A DNA stretch of 64,000 nucleotides from Chitinophaga pinensis (GCA_945878115.1 CAMDVD010000007.1:1-64000); one strand, 5' to 3'; shown: positions 9,491 through 20,406, counted from the stretch's first letter. Notes: generated by a model from the letters alone, not told the origin. Made by a program: numbers and translations.

Positions 9491-12112
9491 TTATTCAGGC
9501 TCAAATCCGAGCATGAATGAAAATTTAGTAGCTTGACCAAATTTAGTTCCGGGTGTTAAACGGTCAACACCTAAACCATAATCAAGTCCCAATAAACCAA
9601 ACATTGGCAAGAAAATACGAACGCCTAAACCAACAGATCGCTTCAATTGGAAAGGATTAAAACTTTTAAAATTATCCCATGCATTCGCTGCTTCAAAAAA
9701 GCCCAATCCATAAATGGTGGAAGAAGGGTTTAAGGAGAATGGGAATCTAACTTCAGCTACATATTTATTGAAAATAGTAGAGCCTGCAGTAGCCGAATAC
9801 ACTTCATACCCACGTTGTGCAATAATATCTCTACCATAAATAGTAAATCCTGAAAGTCCATCACCACCTACTTGGAAGCGTTCAAATGGGGATTGCAAAT
9901 TTGGATTATAATAACCTAGATAACCATGTTTGGTAGCAAGTTTTAAAATTAAATTACCCTTTACACGTTGATACCATTCTGCCGTAAATCTGTACTTATG
10001 ATATTCTATCCATTTATATTTTTCGGAGGCAGGCATAGAGGTGTAATCTTTATCACTAAATAAAGAATAAGGCGCTGTCAATTGCATACTCAAAGAAATA
10101 TTAGATCCACTTCTAGGGAATAAAGGTTGATCGACAGAGTAGCGGCCCAAATTTATTTTTAGGCTTAAATTATTTGCCATTCCTTTTGTAAAATCTTCAA
10201 AGAATGTATAGTCTTTAATATTGTACAATTGGTAATTCAAACCATAAGAAAGTACAAAATTGTCATCAGGCCAACGAAGACGCTTGCTCAATGTAGCACC
10301 TGCGCCTAAGGTAGTCATATGCCCAGTGGTAGTAGAACCAAAATTACCTGCAAAGAAAGTTCGATATAAATTGATGGATAATGCATTTGGTTTTTTACCG
10401 CCCAACCAAGGTTCTGTAAACCCTGCTGTGATGGAGTTATACCATTTTCCATTTGCTTGTCCACGTATAGATAATTTTTGTCCATCCCCCATCGGAAGCG
10501 GATCCCATTGTTTTAGTTTACCTATATTTTTCAATGCGAAATTATTGAAGGATACACCGACAGTTCCAGTAATACCAAGACCGCCACCAAATCCTGCTTG
10601 TAGCTCCAATTGATCTGCCGATTTTTCTGTCAAGGTATAATTAATATCTACGGTACCATCATTGTGTGGTACTGGTTGTATACCAATTTTCTCTGCATCA
10701 AAAAATCCTAAATTGGCTATCTCTCTTTGCGATCGAATAATATCTGCTCTACTAAATTTATTACCTGGTAAGGTTCGTAACTCTCTACGAATAACATGTT
10801 CGTGGGTTTTATCATTTCCAGAAATATTAATATTTCGTAAAGTGTATTGTTCCCCTTCAATCATTTTAACTTCAAAATTAATCGTATCTCCAGAGATAGA
10901 TTTTTCGGACACTTCTGTATTAAATGCCAAATAACCATCGTCCAAATATAAAGATCCAATATCATCCGCATCTTGCGTAGGCACTTTTCCAACTCTTTTA
11001 TTTAGCAGCTCTTGATTATAAGTATCTCCTTTTTTGATACCTACCATTTGATTTAATTCCGTACTCGTATATTTTGTATTCCCCAACCATTCAATATTCC
11101 CAAAATAATATTGATGTCCTTCATCCACTCTAATATCAATATTCATATTTCCATTAGAGGCTGTATACAATGTATCAGCCAGAATAGCTGCGTCACGGTA
11201 GCCAATAGAATTATAATATTCAATGATATTCAATTTATCTTCCTCATATTTTTTTGCATTGAATTTTGAAGCAGAAAATATACTGTATCTGAAATATGGA
11301 TCTAATGCTTGTATAGTTTTGGATACAGAAAGGAAGCCTTTAGCTTTTATATAGTCTTTTAACGGCGTATTCTTAACTTCACCAAATACACTTTCATTAT
11401 TTGCACTGTACAAAGAAATACGAGACATTTCCTTACTGCCTTTCATGCTCTTTTTTAATTTGGCTGTATTGGCATTATCATTTCCAAAAATATTGACTTG
11501 ATTTATTTTTACTTTCTGTCCCTTATCTACAATAAAGTTTAAAATAACCGTATTTAAAAATGCGGTGTCTTCTCTTTCTATCACTTGTGCAGAAACGCTT
11601 GTATAGCCTTTCTCGCTATAGAATTTTTTTATTTTCTCGAGTGCATTTTGCTTAATGGCTTCTGTAACTACTTTAGATTTTACTAAATTAATTTTTTCTT
11701 TCAACTCCTTGGCATCATTGTCTTTGATACCTTTAAAATTATATTTTGAAAGTCGAGGACGTTCCAAAATATGAATATCCAAGAATATTTTATCCCCTTG
11801 GATTTTATCTATATTAATGTAGATGTTGGCAAATAAATTTTGTTTCCAAAGGTTTTGAATGGCTTTGGCTATTTGTGGATCATTGGGTAATTTGATTTTA
11901 TCACCAAGTGAAAGACCAGAAATAGAGATGAGTAATTCTTCATCTAAATATTTAATTCCACTAACTGAAATACCGCCAATGGTATATTCATTATTTGTCG
12001 CCAAAAACTTTGTCTTTTCCTTCTTTGTTTGCAAACCAATTTGTGCTGAAGCCAAACATGTAGAAAAAGAAAAAAGGGCTATACAAAAAATTCGATAAAT
12101 TGTGCTATTCAT
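9491..12112 (-). CDS. bamA: outer membrane protein assembly factor BamA
   Basis: POTRA repeats and C-terminal beta-barrel (GLGVRIFLPMFGLLGLDYG...FSFMLGFEPE); sits between uppS and ompH-like genes. Confidence 0.95.
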   Translation of the reverse strand: MNSTIYRIFCIALFSFSTCLASAQIGLQTKKEKTKFLATNNEYTIGGISVSGIKYLDEELLISISGLSLGDKIKLPNDPQIAKAIQNLWKQNLFANIYINIDKIQGDKIFLDIHILERPRLSKYNFKGIKDNDAKELKEKINLVKSKVVTEAIKQNALEKIKKFYSEKGYTSVSAQVIEREDTAFLNTVILNFIVDKGQKVKINQVNIFGNDNANTAKLKKSMKGSKEMSRISLYSANNESVFGEVKNTPLKDYIKAKGFLSVSKTIQALDPYFRYSIFSASKFNAKKYEEDKLNIIEYYNSIGYRDAAILADTLYTASNGNMNIDIRVDEGHQYYFGNIEWLGNTKYTSTELNQMVGIKKGDTYNQELLNKRVGKVPTQDADDIGSLYLDDGYLAFNTEVSEKSISGDTINFEVKMIEGEQYTLRNINISGNDKTHEHVIRRELRTLPGNKFSRADIIRSQREIANLGFFDAEKIGIQPVPHNDGTVDINYTLTEKSADQLELQAGFGGGLGITGTVGVSFNNFALKNIGKLKQWDPLPMGDGQKLSIRGQANGKWYNSITAGFTEPWLGGKKPNALSINLYRTFFAGNFGSTTTGHMTTLGAGATLSKRLRWPDDNFVLSYGLNYQLYNIKDYTFFEDFTKGMANNLSLKINLGRYSVDQPLFPRSGSNISLSMQLTAPYSLFSDKDYTSMPASEKYKWIEYHKYRFTAEWYQRVKGNLILKLATKHGYLGYYNPNLQSPFERFQVGGDGLSGFTIYGRDIIAQRGYEVYSATAGSTIFNKYVAEVRFPFSLNPSSTIYGLGFFEAANAWDNFKSFNPFQLKRSVGLGVRIFLPMFGLLGLDYGLGVDRLTPGTKFGQATKFSFMLGFEPE

Positions 12113-12114
12113 GC

Positions 12115-12849
12115 TTACTTAAGTTGTTCGCTTATTTTGCCAAAACGGCGTTCACGATTTTGATAATTTAATAAGGCTTCATACAAATTTTCTTTTCGAA
12201 AATCGGGCCAATGTGTATGGGTGAAATATAGTTCAGCATAAGCCAATTGATACAACAAAAAATTACTAATCCGATGTTCGCCACTAGTTCTAATCATCAA
12301 TTCTGGATCAGGGAAATTGGCAGTTGCTAAATTTTGTTTGATGGTCTCTTCCTTGATATCGTCAATCGCGAGCGTGTTATTTTGCACTTGCTGTGCTATT
12401 TTTTTAACGGCTTCTGTTATTTCCCATTTAGAACTATAACTCAATGCAAGTATTAAATTTAGTTTTGTATTACCAGCAGTAATATTCATGGCTTCTTCTA
12501 ATTCATCTATACAAACTTGTGGTAAACTTGCAAAGTCACCAATGACATATAAACGAACTCCATTTTTATGCAGGGTTTCGGCTTCTTTGCGAATGGTGCT
12601 AATTAATAATTCCATTAATCCTTGCACTTCCGATTCTGGACGATTCCAATTTTCTGTTGAGAAAGCATATAAGGTTAAATACTCTACGCCAATTTCAGCG
12701 CAACCTTCCACCATTTCACGTACACTGATAACACCATGTTGATGTCCAAACAATCTATCGCGTCCACGCTCTTTTGCCCAACGTCCATTACCATCCATAA
12801 TGATGGCGACATGTCGTGGAAGTTTTTTCTTGTCTATTAATTCAATCAT
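12115..12849 (-). CDS. uppS: undecaprenyl diphosphate synthase
   Basis: PRHVAIIMDGNGRWAKERGRDRLFGHQHG; YAFSTENWNRP; LMIRTSGEHRISNFLLYQLAYAELYF. Confidence 0.97.
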   Translation of the reverse strand: MIELIDKKKLPRHVAIIMDGNGRWAKERGRDRLFGHQHGVISVREMVEGCAEIGVEYLTLYAFSTENWNRPESEVQGLMELLISTIRKEAETLHKNGVRLYVIGDFASLPQVCIDELEEAMNITAGNTKLNLILALSYSSKWEITEAVKKIAQQVQNNTLAIDDIKEETIKQNLATANFPDPELMIRTSGEHRISNFLLYQLAYAELYFTHTHWPDFRKENLYEALLNYQNRERRFGKISEQLK

Positions 12850-12869
12850 GTAAATTCTAGTAAAGCGGA

Positions 12870-12877
12870 CAAAAGTA
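12870..12877 (-). promoter_or_regulatory. -7 box TACTTTTG upstream of uppS
   Basis: Minus strand TACTTTTG matches TAnnTTTG, 21 nt upstream of ATG. Confidence 0.4.
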
Positions 12878-13338
12878 CTAAAATGAAAATTGCATACGCT
12901 TTAAATTATTTAGTATTCTTTATTTTAACAGCACTTTCACACTTTTAGGAAATAGTTACAATAGCTGAAACCCTTTATTTTCAAGCTCTTCAGGCTAGTG
13001 ATGAAGGATGAGAAAAAATAATTTTCTTCGATTAAATGGAGAATCCCAAGCTATATTTTAAAGTATTTTAAGTATCCAATTCACATTCTTCAGGTGTTCT
13101 TCGCTCCATGTAATATTATTTTGTTTCAGCAAACTGAATCAGTCAATTGGTTGAAAGTAAAAAAATGAAACTTTGAAACCAAAGATGTTTTGTAGAACTT
13201 CCTAGTTAATGTAGCTGGCAGGAGTAAGGTTTTATTGTCTACACAATGATTCTCTTCATATCCAATTTTAACATAAGCCAAACACATACATTATCCATCT
13301 TGTCTTTTTACAGCAAACAAATACCCTATTTTTGCGGT

Positions 13339-14061
13339 GTGAAAAAAATCTTTATCCTCTTCCTTTGTTTTGTTGGGTTGCAAACACATGCACAGATTAC
13401 CTTGAAAGGAAGAATATTCGATTCCAACACTATACAAATATTGAGTCCAGTTAGCATAGAAAATCTAGCAACGCATACAGGTAGTTTTTCTGACGAGCAA
13501 GGTAACTTTAGCATTACAGGAAAAGCAGGTGATGATATTTTATTTACTTATGTGGGTTATAAAAATAAAATGATACAACTCAGACCAAGCTTTGACAATA
13601 TTCCGCAACAAATTTTACTGACCTTAAAAACCATACAATTAAATAATATTACGATTCGTCGTGGGCTTTCTGTATACCAACAAGATTCAGTCCATCGAGC
13701 CTCCATTTATAAAGATGCTTTTGACTATGAGCAAGCCAAATCCGTTTTTACGCCCATCACTTCGGTCTATCAAAAATTTTCTAAAAAATATAAAAACCTG
13801 CGTAAGTTCCAAAACCAAATCATCCATACAGAACAACAAAAGTTTATTGATTCAAAATATTCCACTGAATTGGTTGGAAAACTCACGCATCTAGAAGGAG
13901 ATAGTTTGGCAAACTTTATGAATGCTTATCCAATGGAGTTTGACTACGCCCGTCAAGCTTCAGAAGTTGAAATAAAAATGTGGGTTAAGTATAATTTTCA
14001 AGATTATGAACAGAAAAAAAATAAGGGTAGTATAAAGCAAAAAAAAATTATCATTCGTTAA
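13339..14061 (+). CDS. carboxypeptidase-regulatory-like domain protein
   Basis: GTG start giving signal peptide VKKIFILFLCFVGLQTHAQ, then ITLKGRIFDSNTIQILSPVSIENLATHTGSFSDEQGNFSITGKAGDDILFTYVGYK. Confidence 0.75.
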   Translation: MKKIFILFLCFVGLQTHAQITLKGRIFDSNTIQILSPVSIENLATHTGSFSDEQGNFSITGKAGDDILFTYVGYKNKMIQLRPSFDNIPQQILLTLKTIQLNNITIRRGLSVYQQDSVHRASIYKDAFDYEQAKSVFTPITSVYQKFSKKYKNLRKFQNQIIHTEQQKFIDSKYSTELVGKLTHLEGDSLANFMNAYPMEFDYARQASEVEIKMWVKYNFQDYEQKKNKGSIKQKKIIIR

Positions 14062-14145
14062 TTGTAGGGTAAGTACACAAGAGCAATTAAGTTTTAGTAT
14101 TTTATTACAAACAGCAATTAACTTTGCCCGAAAATAATTTTTCCT

Positions 14146-15477
14146 ATGTCCAATGCGCTACAAGCAATCTCACCTATTGATGGTCGTTACCAAAAACAGT
14201 TGTCTTCCTTATCTGATTATTTTTCGGAGTACGCACTCATCCGCTATCGTACCTATGTAGAAATAGAATATTTTATTGCGTTGAGTGAAGCAAAATTTTT
14301 TACGCTAACCGTTGCTCAAAAAAAAGCTTTACGAAAAATTCACACAGAATTTTCTGTAGAAGATGCGCAACAAATTAAAGACATTGAAAAAATTACAAAC
14401 CATGATGTAAAAGCAGTCGAATATTTTTTGAAAGAAAAATTGACTGTATTAAAAATGAGTGCTAGCCAAGAATGGATACATTTTGGTTTAACCTCGCAAG
14501 ACATTAATAATACGGCCATTCCACTACTTTGGAAAGATGCACTACAACAAGAATATATACCACAAATTCAATCCATTATCCATACCTTAAAAGGTATGGC
14601 TAAGCAATGGGACAAGCTTCCTTTACTGGCTCGCACACACGGACAAGTTGCATCGCCTACACGCTTGGGTAAAGAAATGATGGTGTTTGTAGAGCGACTT
14701 GAAAATCAACTAAGATTATTAAACGCCATTCCTTTTGCTGCAAAATTTGGTGGTGCTACTGGTAATTTTAATGCACACTATGTAACCTATCCAAAAACAG
14801 ATTGGAAAAAATTTGCCAATCAATTTGTCAATCAAACCCTAGGTTTGAAGCGCATGCAATACACCACACAAATAGAACATTACGATTCATTGGCTGCGCA
14901 ATTCGATGCTTTAAAAAGAATCAATACCATACTCATTGATTATAGTCGCGATATTTGGTCCTACATTTCTATGGATTATTTTAAACAAAAAGTGAACGCC
15001 AATGAAGTAGGTAGTTCGGCCATGCCACATAAAGTAAACCCGATTGATTTTGAAAATGCGGAAGGGAATTTTGGTATCGCCAATGCCTTATTTGAACATT
15101 TATCTGCTAAGCTTCCCATCTCTCGTTTACAACGCGACCTTACCGATTCTACGGTACTTCGAAATATGGGTGTACCATTAGCGCATACCATTTTGGGTTT
15201 TAAATCCCTTACTAAAGGCATGCAAAAATTAATCGTCAATACGGATAAATTACAAAGCGATTTAGAACAAAATTGGGTAGTAATTGCAGAAGCGATTCAA
15301 ACCATTTTACGACGCGAAAATTTTCCAAAACCTTATGAAGCATTGAAAGCATTGACACGAGGTTCTGATAAAATAAATAAAGCAAGTATGCATATATTTA
15401 TTGATTCCTTAAACATAAAAGACGCTGTAAAAAAAGAATTGAAAAAAATTACGCCGCATAATTATACGGGGAAATAG
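14146..15477 (+). CDS. purB: adenylosuccinate lyase
   Basis: SPIDGRYQKQLSSLSDYFSEYALIRYR; GSSAMPHKVNPIDFENAEGN signature. Confidence 0.97.
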   Translation: MSNALQAISPIDGRYQKQLSSLSDYFSEYALIRYRTYVEIEYFIALSEAKFFTLTVAQKKALRKIHTEFSVEDAQQIKDIEKITNHDVKAVEYFLKEKLTVLKMSASQEWIHFGLTSQDINNTAIPLLWKDALQQEYIPQIQSIIHTLKGMAKQWDKLPLLARTHGQVASPTRLGKEMMVFVERLENQLRLLNAIPFAAKFGGATGNFNAHYVTYPKTDWKKFANQFVNQTLGLKRMQYTTQIEHYDSLAAQFDALKRINTILIDYSRDIWSYISMDYFKQKVNANEVGSSAMPHKVNPIDFENAEGNFGIANALFEHLSAKLPISRLQRDLTDSTVLRNMGVPLAHTILGFKSLTKGMQKLIVNTDKLQSDLEQNWVVIAEAIQTILRRENFPKPYEALKALTRGSDKINKASMHIFIDSLNIKDAVKKELKKITPHNYTGK

Positions 15478-15478
15478 T

Positions 15479-15500
15479 TTGTTGGTGATAACACCAACAA
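15479..15500. repeat. solitary family-2 REP palindrome TTGTTGGTGATAACACCAACAA
   Basis: Perfect 9-bp stem with ATAA loop, identical to the palindromes around the RAYT at 49920-50429; immediately 3' of the purB stop. Confidence 0.85.
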
Positions 15501-15540
15501 AGGCCGAATTCTAATGATGGCAGAGACAATTACTGGCGCT

Positions 15541-15950
15541 GGAATGAGGCGTTGCTTTTGTGCGAAGGCTTCCTATGCCTTGTCTATTTTAGGAAACATA
15601 AACAATTAATCTACACATACTGTCGCAGGAATGAGGCGTTGCTGTTGTGCGATGGCTTCCTGTGCCTTGTCCATTTTAAGAAACATAAACAATTAATCTA
15701 CACATACTGGCGCAGGAATGAGGCGTTGCTTTTGTGCGAAGGCTTCCTGTGCCTTGTCTATTTTAGGAAACATAAACGATTAATCTACACATACTGGCGC
15801 AGGAATGAGGCGTTGCCTTTGTGCGATGGCTTCTTGTGTCTTGTCTATTTAAGAAACATAAACAATTAATCTACACATACTGGCGCAGGAATGAGGCGTT
15901 GCCTTTGTGCGATGGCTTCCTGTGCCTTGTCTATTTTAGGAAACATAAAC
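15541..15950 (+). repeat. direct tandem array of 87-bp REP units (family 1), about 4.7 copies
   Basis: GGAATGAGGCGTTGC...GGCTTCCTGTGCCTTGTC... begins at 15541, 15628, 15715, 15802 and 15888 (periods 87, 87, 87, 86). Confidence 0.95.
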
Positions 15951-16499
15951 ATTCAATCTTTTAATCGGCACTTTACCTTCCGTGTCAAAATAATAATCTC
16001 TAGCACTTGAATAAATATATTCTTCAGACTTATCTACAAAACCTGATACCACTGGATTATTGTGAATATAATCTAAACGCTGCCAAGCAATTTCTATTTT
16101 ATCTAAAACAATTGGATGACTATCCTGAATCCAAAATTGAAAATTAGCATTGTCATTATTTGTTTTTCCAGCTTGTTCCATCATAGCTAACATCCATTCC
16201 CTTCTGCTTTCTTGTTTATTATTTCGTATAGCATACTTCAATTTCTCTGATGTATGTTTCTTCATATCTCTAACTATATCTTCTAATTTATTTTTATTGC
16301 TTCCAATTATCATATGCACATGGCTAGTCATGATACACCAACCATAAATTTCCAACCCTTTATTTTTAATACAATATTTCCAACTGTCGATTAATATTTC
16401 TTTATATTCATTTCTAATAAAAACATCTATCCAGTTTATCACTGTAAATGTTACAAAGTAGATTTCATTTTGATCTCTGAATTTATATTTTGTGCTCAT
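15936..16499 (-). mobile_element. REP-associated tyrosine transposase (RAYT, Y1_Tnp/TnpA-REP-like), family 1
   Basis: IYFVTFTVINWIDVF...KGLEIYGWCIMTSHVHMIIGS (HxH motif)...RLDYIHNNPVVSGFV...YSSARDYY; flanked on both sides by REP hairpins. Confidence 0.92.
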
Positions 16500-16534
16500 G
16501 CAATTGCAAGTTAATTGTTTTTCATAATGGGCAG

Positions 16535-16576
16535 GCACAGGAAGCCAACGCTCTTAGCAACGCCTCATTCCTGCGC
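16535..16576 (-). repeat. family-1 REP hairpin upstream of RAYT, inverted relative to the 15541 array
   Basis: GCACAGGAA ... TTCCTGCGC stem. Confidence 0.85.
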
Positions 16577-16593
16577 CAGAATAAGATTTTATT

Positions 16594-16702
16594 TTGATCT
16601 CTGAATTTTGTTTTTGTGTTCATGCACTAGCAAGTTAATTGTTTTTCATAATGGGCAGGCACAGGAAGCCAGCGCTCTTGGCAACACCTCATTCCTGCGC
16701 CA
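16594..16702 (-). repeat. second copy of RAYT 5' end plus REP hairpin
   Basis: TTTTGATCTCTGAATTTT...CATGCACTAGCAAGTTAATTGTTTTTCATAATGGGCAGGCACAGGAAGCC parallels 16467-16576; hairpin at 16659-16700. Confidence 0.85.
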
Positions 16703-16768
16703 GTAAAGAAAGAGAAAGGGAAAGAGAATGAGAAAGAATTTTATAGATATCTAAACTTTCCCTCTTAC

Positions 16769-18172
16769 TCAAAAATAAAACCCCATCGCCAAATTAAAAT
16801 CTGAACCATGTCCTGCTTTGGTGGTGAGCAATGGCAATAAATTATTGGAAGCTAGTCCAATTTTAAAAACACCTAAACGTAAGGAAAGATGCGCACCACC
16901 CATCACTTTATTCAAACCGCCCAAGGTGATATTTGCGCCTGTATTGATTGCATTATGAAAAGAATAATTATAGCCAATGTTTAATGCTGGTCGTTTGGTA
17001 GTAGACAAATAATTTCTAAACCCTTGTACATAAGTTGCAAAAAAGGTATGCACATCATACGACACTTTTTTTCTCACTTTTGGATGTATACCATAGGACG
17101 CACTCCAAATCATTTTTGTTCCAAGTGGCATGGTGTAAGCATTGTAGGTTATATCTGGATGTATCCATCCTTCAATATCCGAAAAGCTTAAAGTTGAATC
17201 TTGCGACTCACCCAAAGTATTTAACTTATATCCTTCATAACGGTATGTCGTATCCTTGGTATAATTAATTGTATTTTTTGTAAAACGTATGCTACCTATA
17301 TCTACCAACGCTACATAAATTTGTATGTTTTTTTTCACAACCAATGTAGCGCCAATATCTGTTCCAAAACCTTTGCCAGCACCCTTCATCATTTGTTGAA
17401 AGTTGAGTGAATTGCCCTCCATCGAGAAATTCTTAAATGTAGGCGTATCAATAACCGTTGACATATTGGCTTCAAAGTTCGACGTGAAATCAATATACTT
17501 ACCTTGTGCTTGCGTAAACATATCTATGTCCGCATGAGGCATATATAAACTAGCAATTCCAGTCAAATAACGCAAACGAATTGCTGGTTTCAAAATCATA
17601 GTTTTTCGCTTGTCTAACTTGTTGTGCAATGTAAATTGTGCTGCTGCCGAAACAAATATTTCATTGTACATCAGAAAATTTATTTCTGGTGAAAGATTGA
17701 CAGTTTGATCCGCAAACTGCTTATTACCTTGATACAATAAAGACAAAATATTTTTATTAAAATTGAAATTAAAATCTGCCTTCTCTCTTATACCAATTCC
17801 AAAAGTTAAAAATGGTTTATGCTTTTTTTTATTGACGTTAAAAAAAATATTCATGACTGGTATATCTGCACCAACCCATAACACATTTTGATTATTTGCC
17901 TTGAGCAACAAATGGTCTATATAGTCATTGCTTAAATTTCCAGATTCGGAAAATTGTTGCAATTGATTGACTGATAAAAAATTATTGCTGATACCACCAT
18001 ACATCGAGAAAAGATCTATTTCTCCTTTGTGCATATCACTACTCAGTAAAGATGGCAAACTAGTTGTTCCCATATTTTTCCAAAGTGGATCATTCAATGT
18101 ACTAAAATTGATTTGTGCATGCACAGCCAAACCAACAAACAATACACCAATGAAGAACACTAGTTTTTTCAT
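16769..18172 (-). CDS. outer membrane protein, DUF5723-like
   Basis: Signal peptide MKKLVFFIGVLFVGLAVHAQ, beta-barrel-like pattern, C-terminal LAMGFYF. Confidence 0.6.
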   Translation of the reverse strand: MKKLVFFIGVLFVGLAVHAQINFSTLNDPLWKNMGTTSLPSLLSSDMHKGEIDLFSMYGGISNNFLSVNQLQQFSESGNLSNDYIDHLLLKANNQNVLWVGADIPVMNIFFNVNKKKHKPFLTFGIGIREKADFNFNFNKNILSLLYQGNKQFADQTVNLSPEINFLMYNEIFVSAAAQFTLHNKLDKRKTMILKPAIRLRYLTGIASLYMPHADIDMFTQAQGKYIDFTSNFEANMSTVIDTPTFKNFSMEGNSLNFQQMMKGAGKGFGTDIGATLVVKKNIQIYVALVDIGSIRFTKNTINYTKDTTYRYEGYKLNTLGESQDSTLSFSDIEGWIHPDITYNAYTMPLGTKMIWSASYGIHPKVRKKVSYDVHTFFATYVQGFRNYLSTTKRPALNIGYNYSFHNAINTGANITLGGLNKVMGGAHLSLRLGVFKIGLASNNLLPLLTTKAGHGSDFNLAMGFYF

Positions 18173-18174
18173 TT

Positions 18175-19233
18175 TTATAAATTTTGAAGATTAAAACTGA
18201 TGTGTAAATCTCCCGTTAGCTGAATGGAAAAATAACTGCTATCATTTGCTGTAACAAAAGGTGGTGCATAGCCATTGGTATCAAATGTAAAATGAATAAC
18301 TGCCTTATTACATCCTTGTATTTTTTTCACCCTTTCATTATCAATAAATACACTTGTCGAATCGGATTTAATATTACTTGGCGTTCCATTCACATCGCTG
18401 CTACAACCCGCAGTATTAAATGGACTCGCAAACAAAGAATCTATAATGGTATTGTTAGTTGCACTCAAAAAATAAAGTTGAAATTTTTGATTCATAGGCA
18501 ATGCATTCTCTACATAGAAATTTACTTTGGCTGTATAACTTGTATCGCTTATGGTATGGTTCAAACTGTCGTTGATGGCAATACCAACTGTATCTTCTAT
18601 CGTCTCTGTTTGGTTAGCATACAGTTCTACTTTCTGAACATCTATCACCGATAAAGTGACGTTTAAAGTAGTTGGTGAAGAATTGAAAACCACATTATTG
18701 CCACCTGGTGTTGAAAATTGTTCGAGGTACATATATACCGTATCGGCAATAAAATTATTGTTCACTACGATATTAAAATTATAATCTTGGTTTGGTAAAA
18801 TATCACTTGGAACGATATGCTCATAAATTAAATTATTCGGGTCGGCGGTATTTGGCGCACGTCGAAAAGAGATATGTGTACCAGCACCAATAGCAATTGG
18901 GAAAATATTTTTTAGTGCCATATTAATTTCCAAAGAATCAAAATAAATGGCTTTGATTAAAGTATTGAAAGACTGTTTGTATGGCCCAACTTCACCAAAG
19001 GTAGTAGCAGGAACATTTACAGTTACACCAGCAGCATAGCCCAAATCAATAGCCGGAATATCAAATGCAATTGTTTTTTTCGTAAACTGTTTTATATCAT
19101 CAAATTTTAAAGTTGCCTTTACAATCGGCAATATCCAATCTGAATTCTAGGAAGGCAGTTGATCTAATTTGATTTTGTTGCAAGCCGCAAACATGGCTAC
19201 ACAACAGCAAGTCATCATCATTAATTTTTTCAT
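18175..19233 (-). pseudogene. putative lipoprotein gene with in-frame amber codon
   Basis: ATG at 19233: MKKLMMMTCCCVAMFAACNKIKLDQLPS*NSDWILPIVKATLKFDD..., with TAG at 19147-19149. The rest of the frame is open and in phase with ORF 18175-19131. Confidence 0.75.
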
Positions 19234-19319
19234 ATGCCTTAGAATTAAAAAGTCAATTTAAAATATTATTTCGCTCAGGTAATATACAGTTCGTGTGTTA
19301 AAACTATGGTCCATGACCT

Positions 19320-20393
19320 TTATACCATTTCCCCAGCCTTCATTTTCTCTGCATTTTCTGCAAATTGCAAAGCATCCAACATCTCTTGAATATCTCCATT
19401 CACGAAAGAATCTAGGTTGTAAATAGTCTTGCCAATCCGATGATCTGTAATCCTTCCTTGCGGCCAATTATAGGTTCTTACTTTCGCTGATCGATCACCA
19501 CTACTTACAATTGACTTACGATGTTTAGAAATTGCTTCTTCATGTTTACGTACTTCTTCTTCATACAATTTAGTCCGCATCATCGTCATTGCCTTGTCGC
19601 GATTACCCAATTGTGAACGTTCGGTTTGACATGTAATAACAGTACCTGTAGGCACATGGGTTAATATTACTTTGGTCTCTACTTTGTTTACATTTTGTCC
19701 GCCGGCACCACCACTTCTTGCTGTCTCCATTTTGACATCCGAATCTTTCAATTCAAAATCTACTTCCTCTGCTTCGGGCATCACAGCCACTGTTGTAGCC
19801 GACGTATGAACTCGTCCACTGGCTTCTGTTTCAGGCACACGTTGTACGCGATGCACACCACTTTCGTATTTCAACACGCCATATACATCATCTCCAACTA
19901 CCTCTAAAACAACTTCTTTATATCCGCCTGCTGTGCCTTCATTTTGATCTAAAAGACTCACCTTCCAACCGCGTGCTTCGCAATAACGAGTATACATACG
20001 CATGAGATCGCCAGCAAATAGACTGGCTTCATCACCACCAGTACCAGCGCGAATTTCAAGCACTACATTTTTTTCATCTTGTGGGTCTTTAGGAATTAGC
20101 ATTTTCCGAATTTCTTCTTCCAATTGCTCCTTTTTTTCTTCCAATATGACGAGATCTGTTTTTGCCATATCGCGCAATTCAACATCACTTTCTTGTTCCA
20201 AAATTTCTTTACAGAAAGATATTTCCTCAATACAGTTTTTGTATTGCAAATATCCTTCCACAATATGTTCCAATTTACGGTATTCTTTACTGAGTTGTGA
20301 AAACCTTTTTTGATCGGATACAACTTCAGGGTTGGAAAGCGAAACACCAATATTATCGAATCGCCCTTTGATGGCTTCTAGCTTATCTAACAT
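19320..20393 (-). CDS. prfA: peptide chain release factor 1
   Basis: GGQ motif in [43 protein letters not shown]. Confidence 0.97.
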   Translation of the reverse strand: MLDKLEAIKGRFDNIGVSLSNPEVVSDQKRFSQLSKEYRKLEHIVEGYLQYKNCIEEISFCKEILEQESDVELRDMAKTDLVILEEKKEQLEEEIRKMLIPKDPQDEKNVVLEIRAGTGGDEASLFAGDLMRMYTRYCEARGWKVSLLDQNEGTAGGYKEVVLEVVGDDVYGVLKYESGVHRVQRVPETEASGRVHTSATTVAVMPEAEEVDFELKDSDVKMETARSGGAGGQNVNKVETKVILTHVPTGTVITCQTERSQLGNRDKAMTMMRTKLYEEEVRKHEEAISKHRKSIVSSGDRSAKVRTYNWPQGRITDHRIGKTIYNLDSFVNGDIQEMLDALQFAENAEKMKAGEMV

Positions 20394-20398
20394 GCCGG

Positions 20399-20406
20399 CA
20401 AATATA
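20399..20406 (-). promoter_or_regulatory. -7 box TATATTTG upstream of prfA
   Basis: Minus strand TATATTTG, just upstream of the start codon. Confidence 0.35.

Noticed and set aside
15552-15869. 105-aa ORF (MLLCEGFLCLVYFRKHKQLIYTYCRRNEALLLCDG...)
   Set aside because: Consequence of the 87-bp tandem repeat period being divisible by three; no start/RBS context, and the repeat is REP-like and non-coding.
15541-15950. Possible CRISPR array
   Set aside because: Units are direct 87-bp repeats conserved along the whole length, with no unique spacers and no cas genes.
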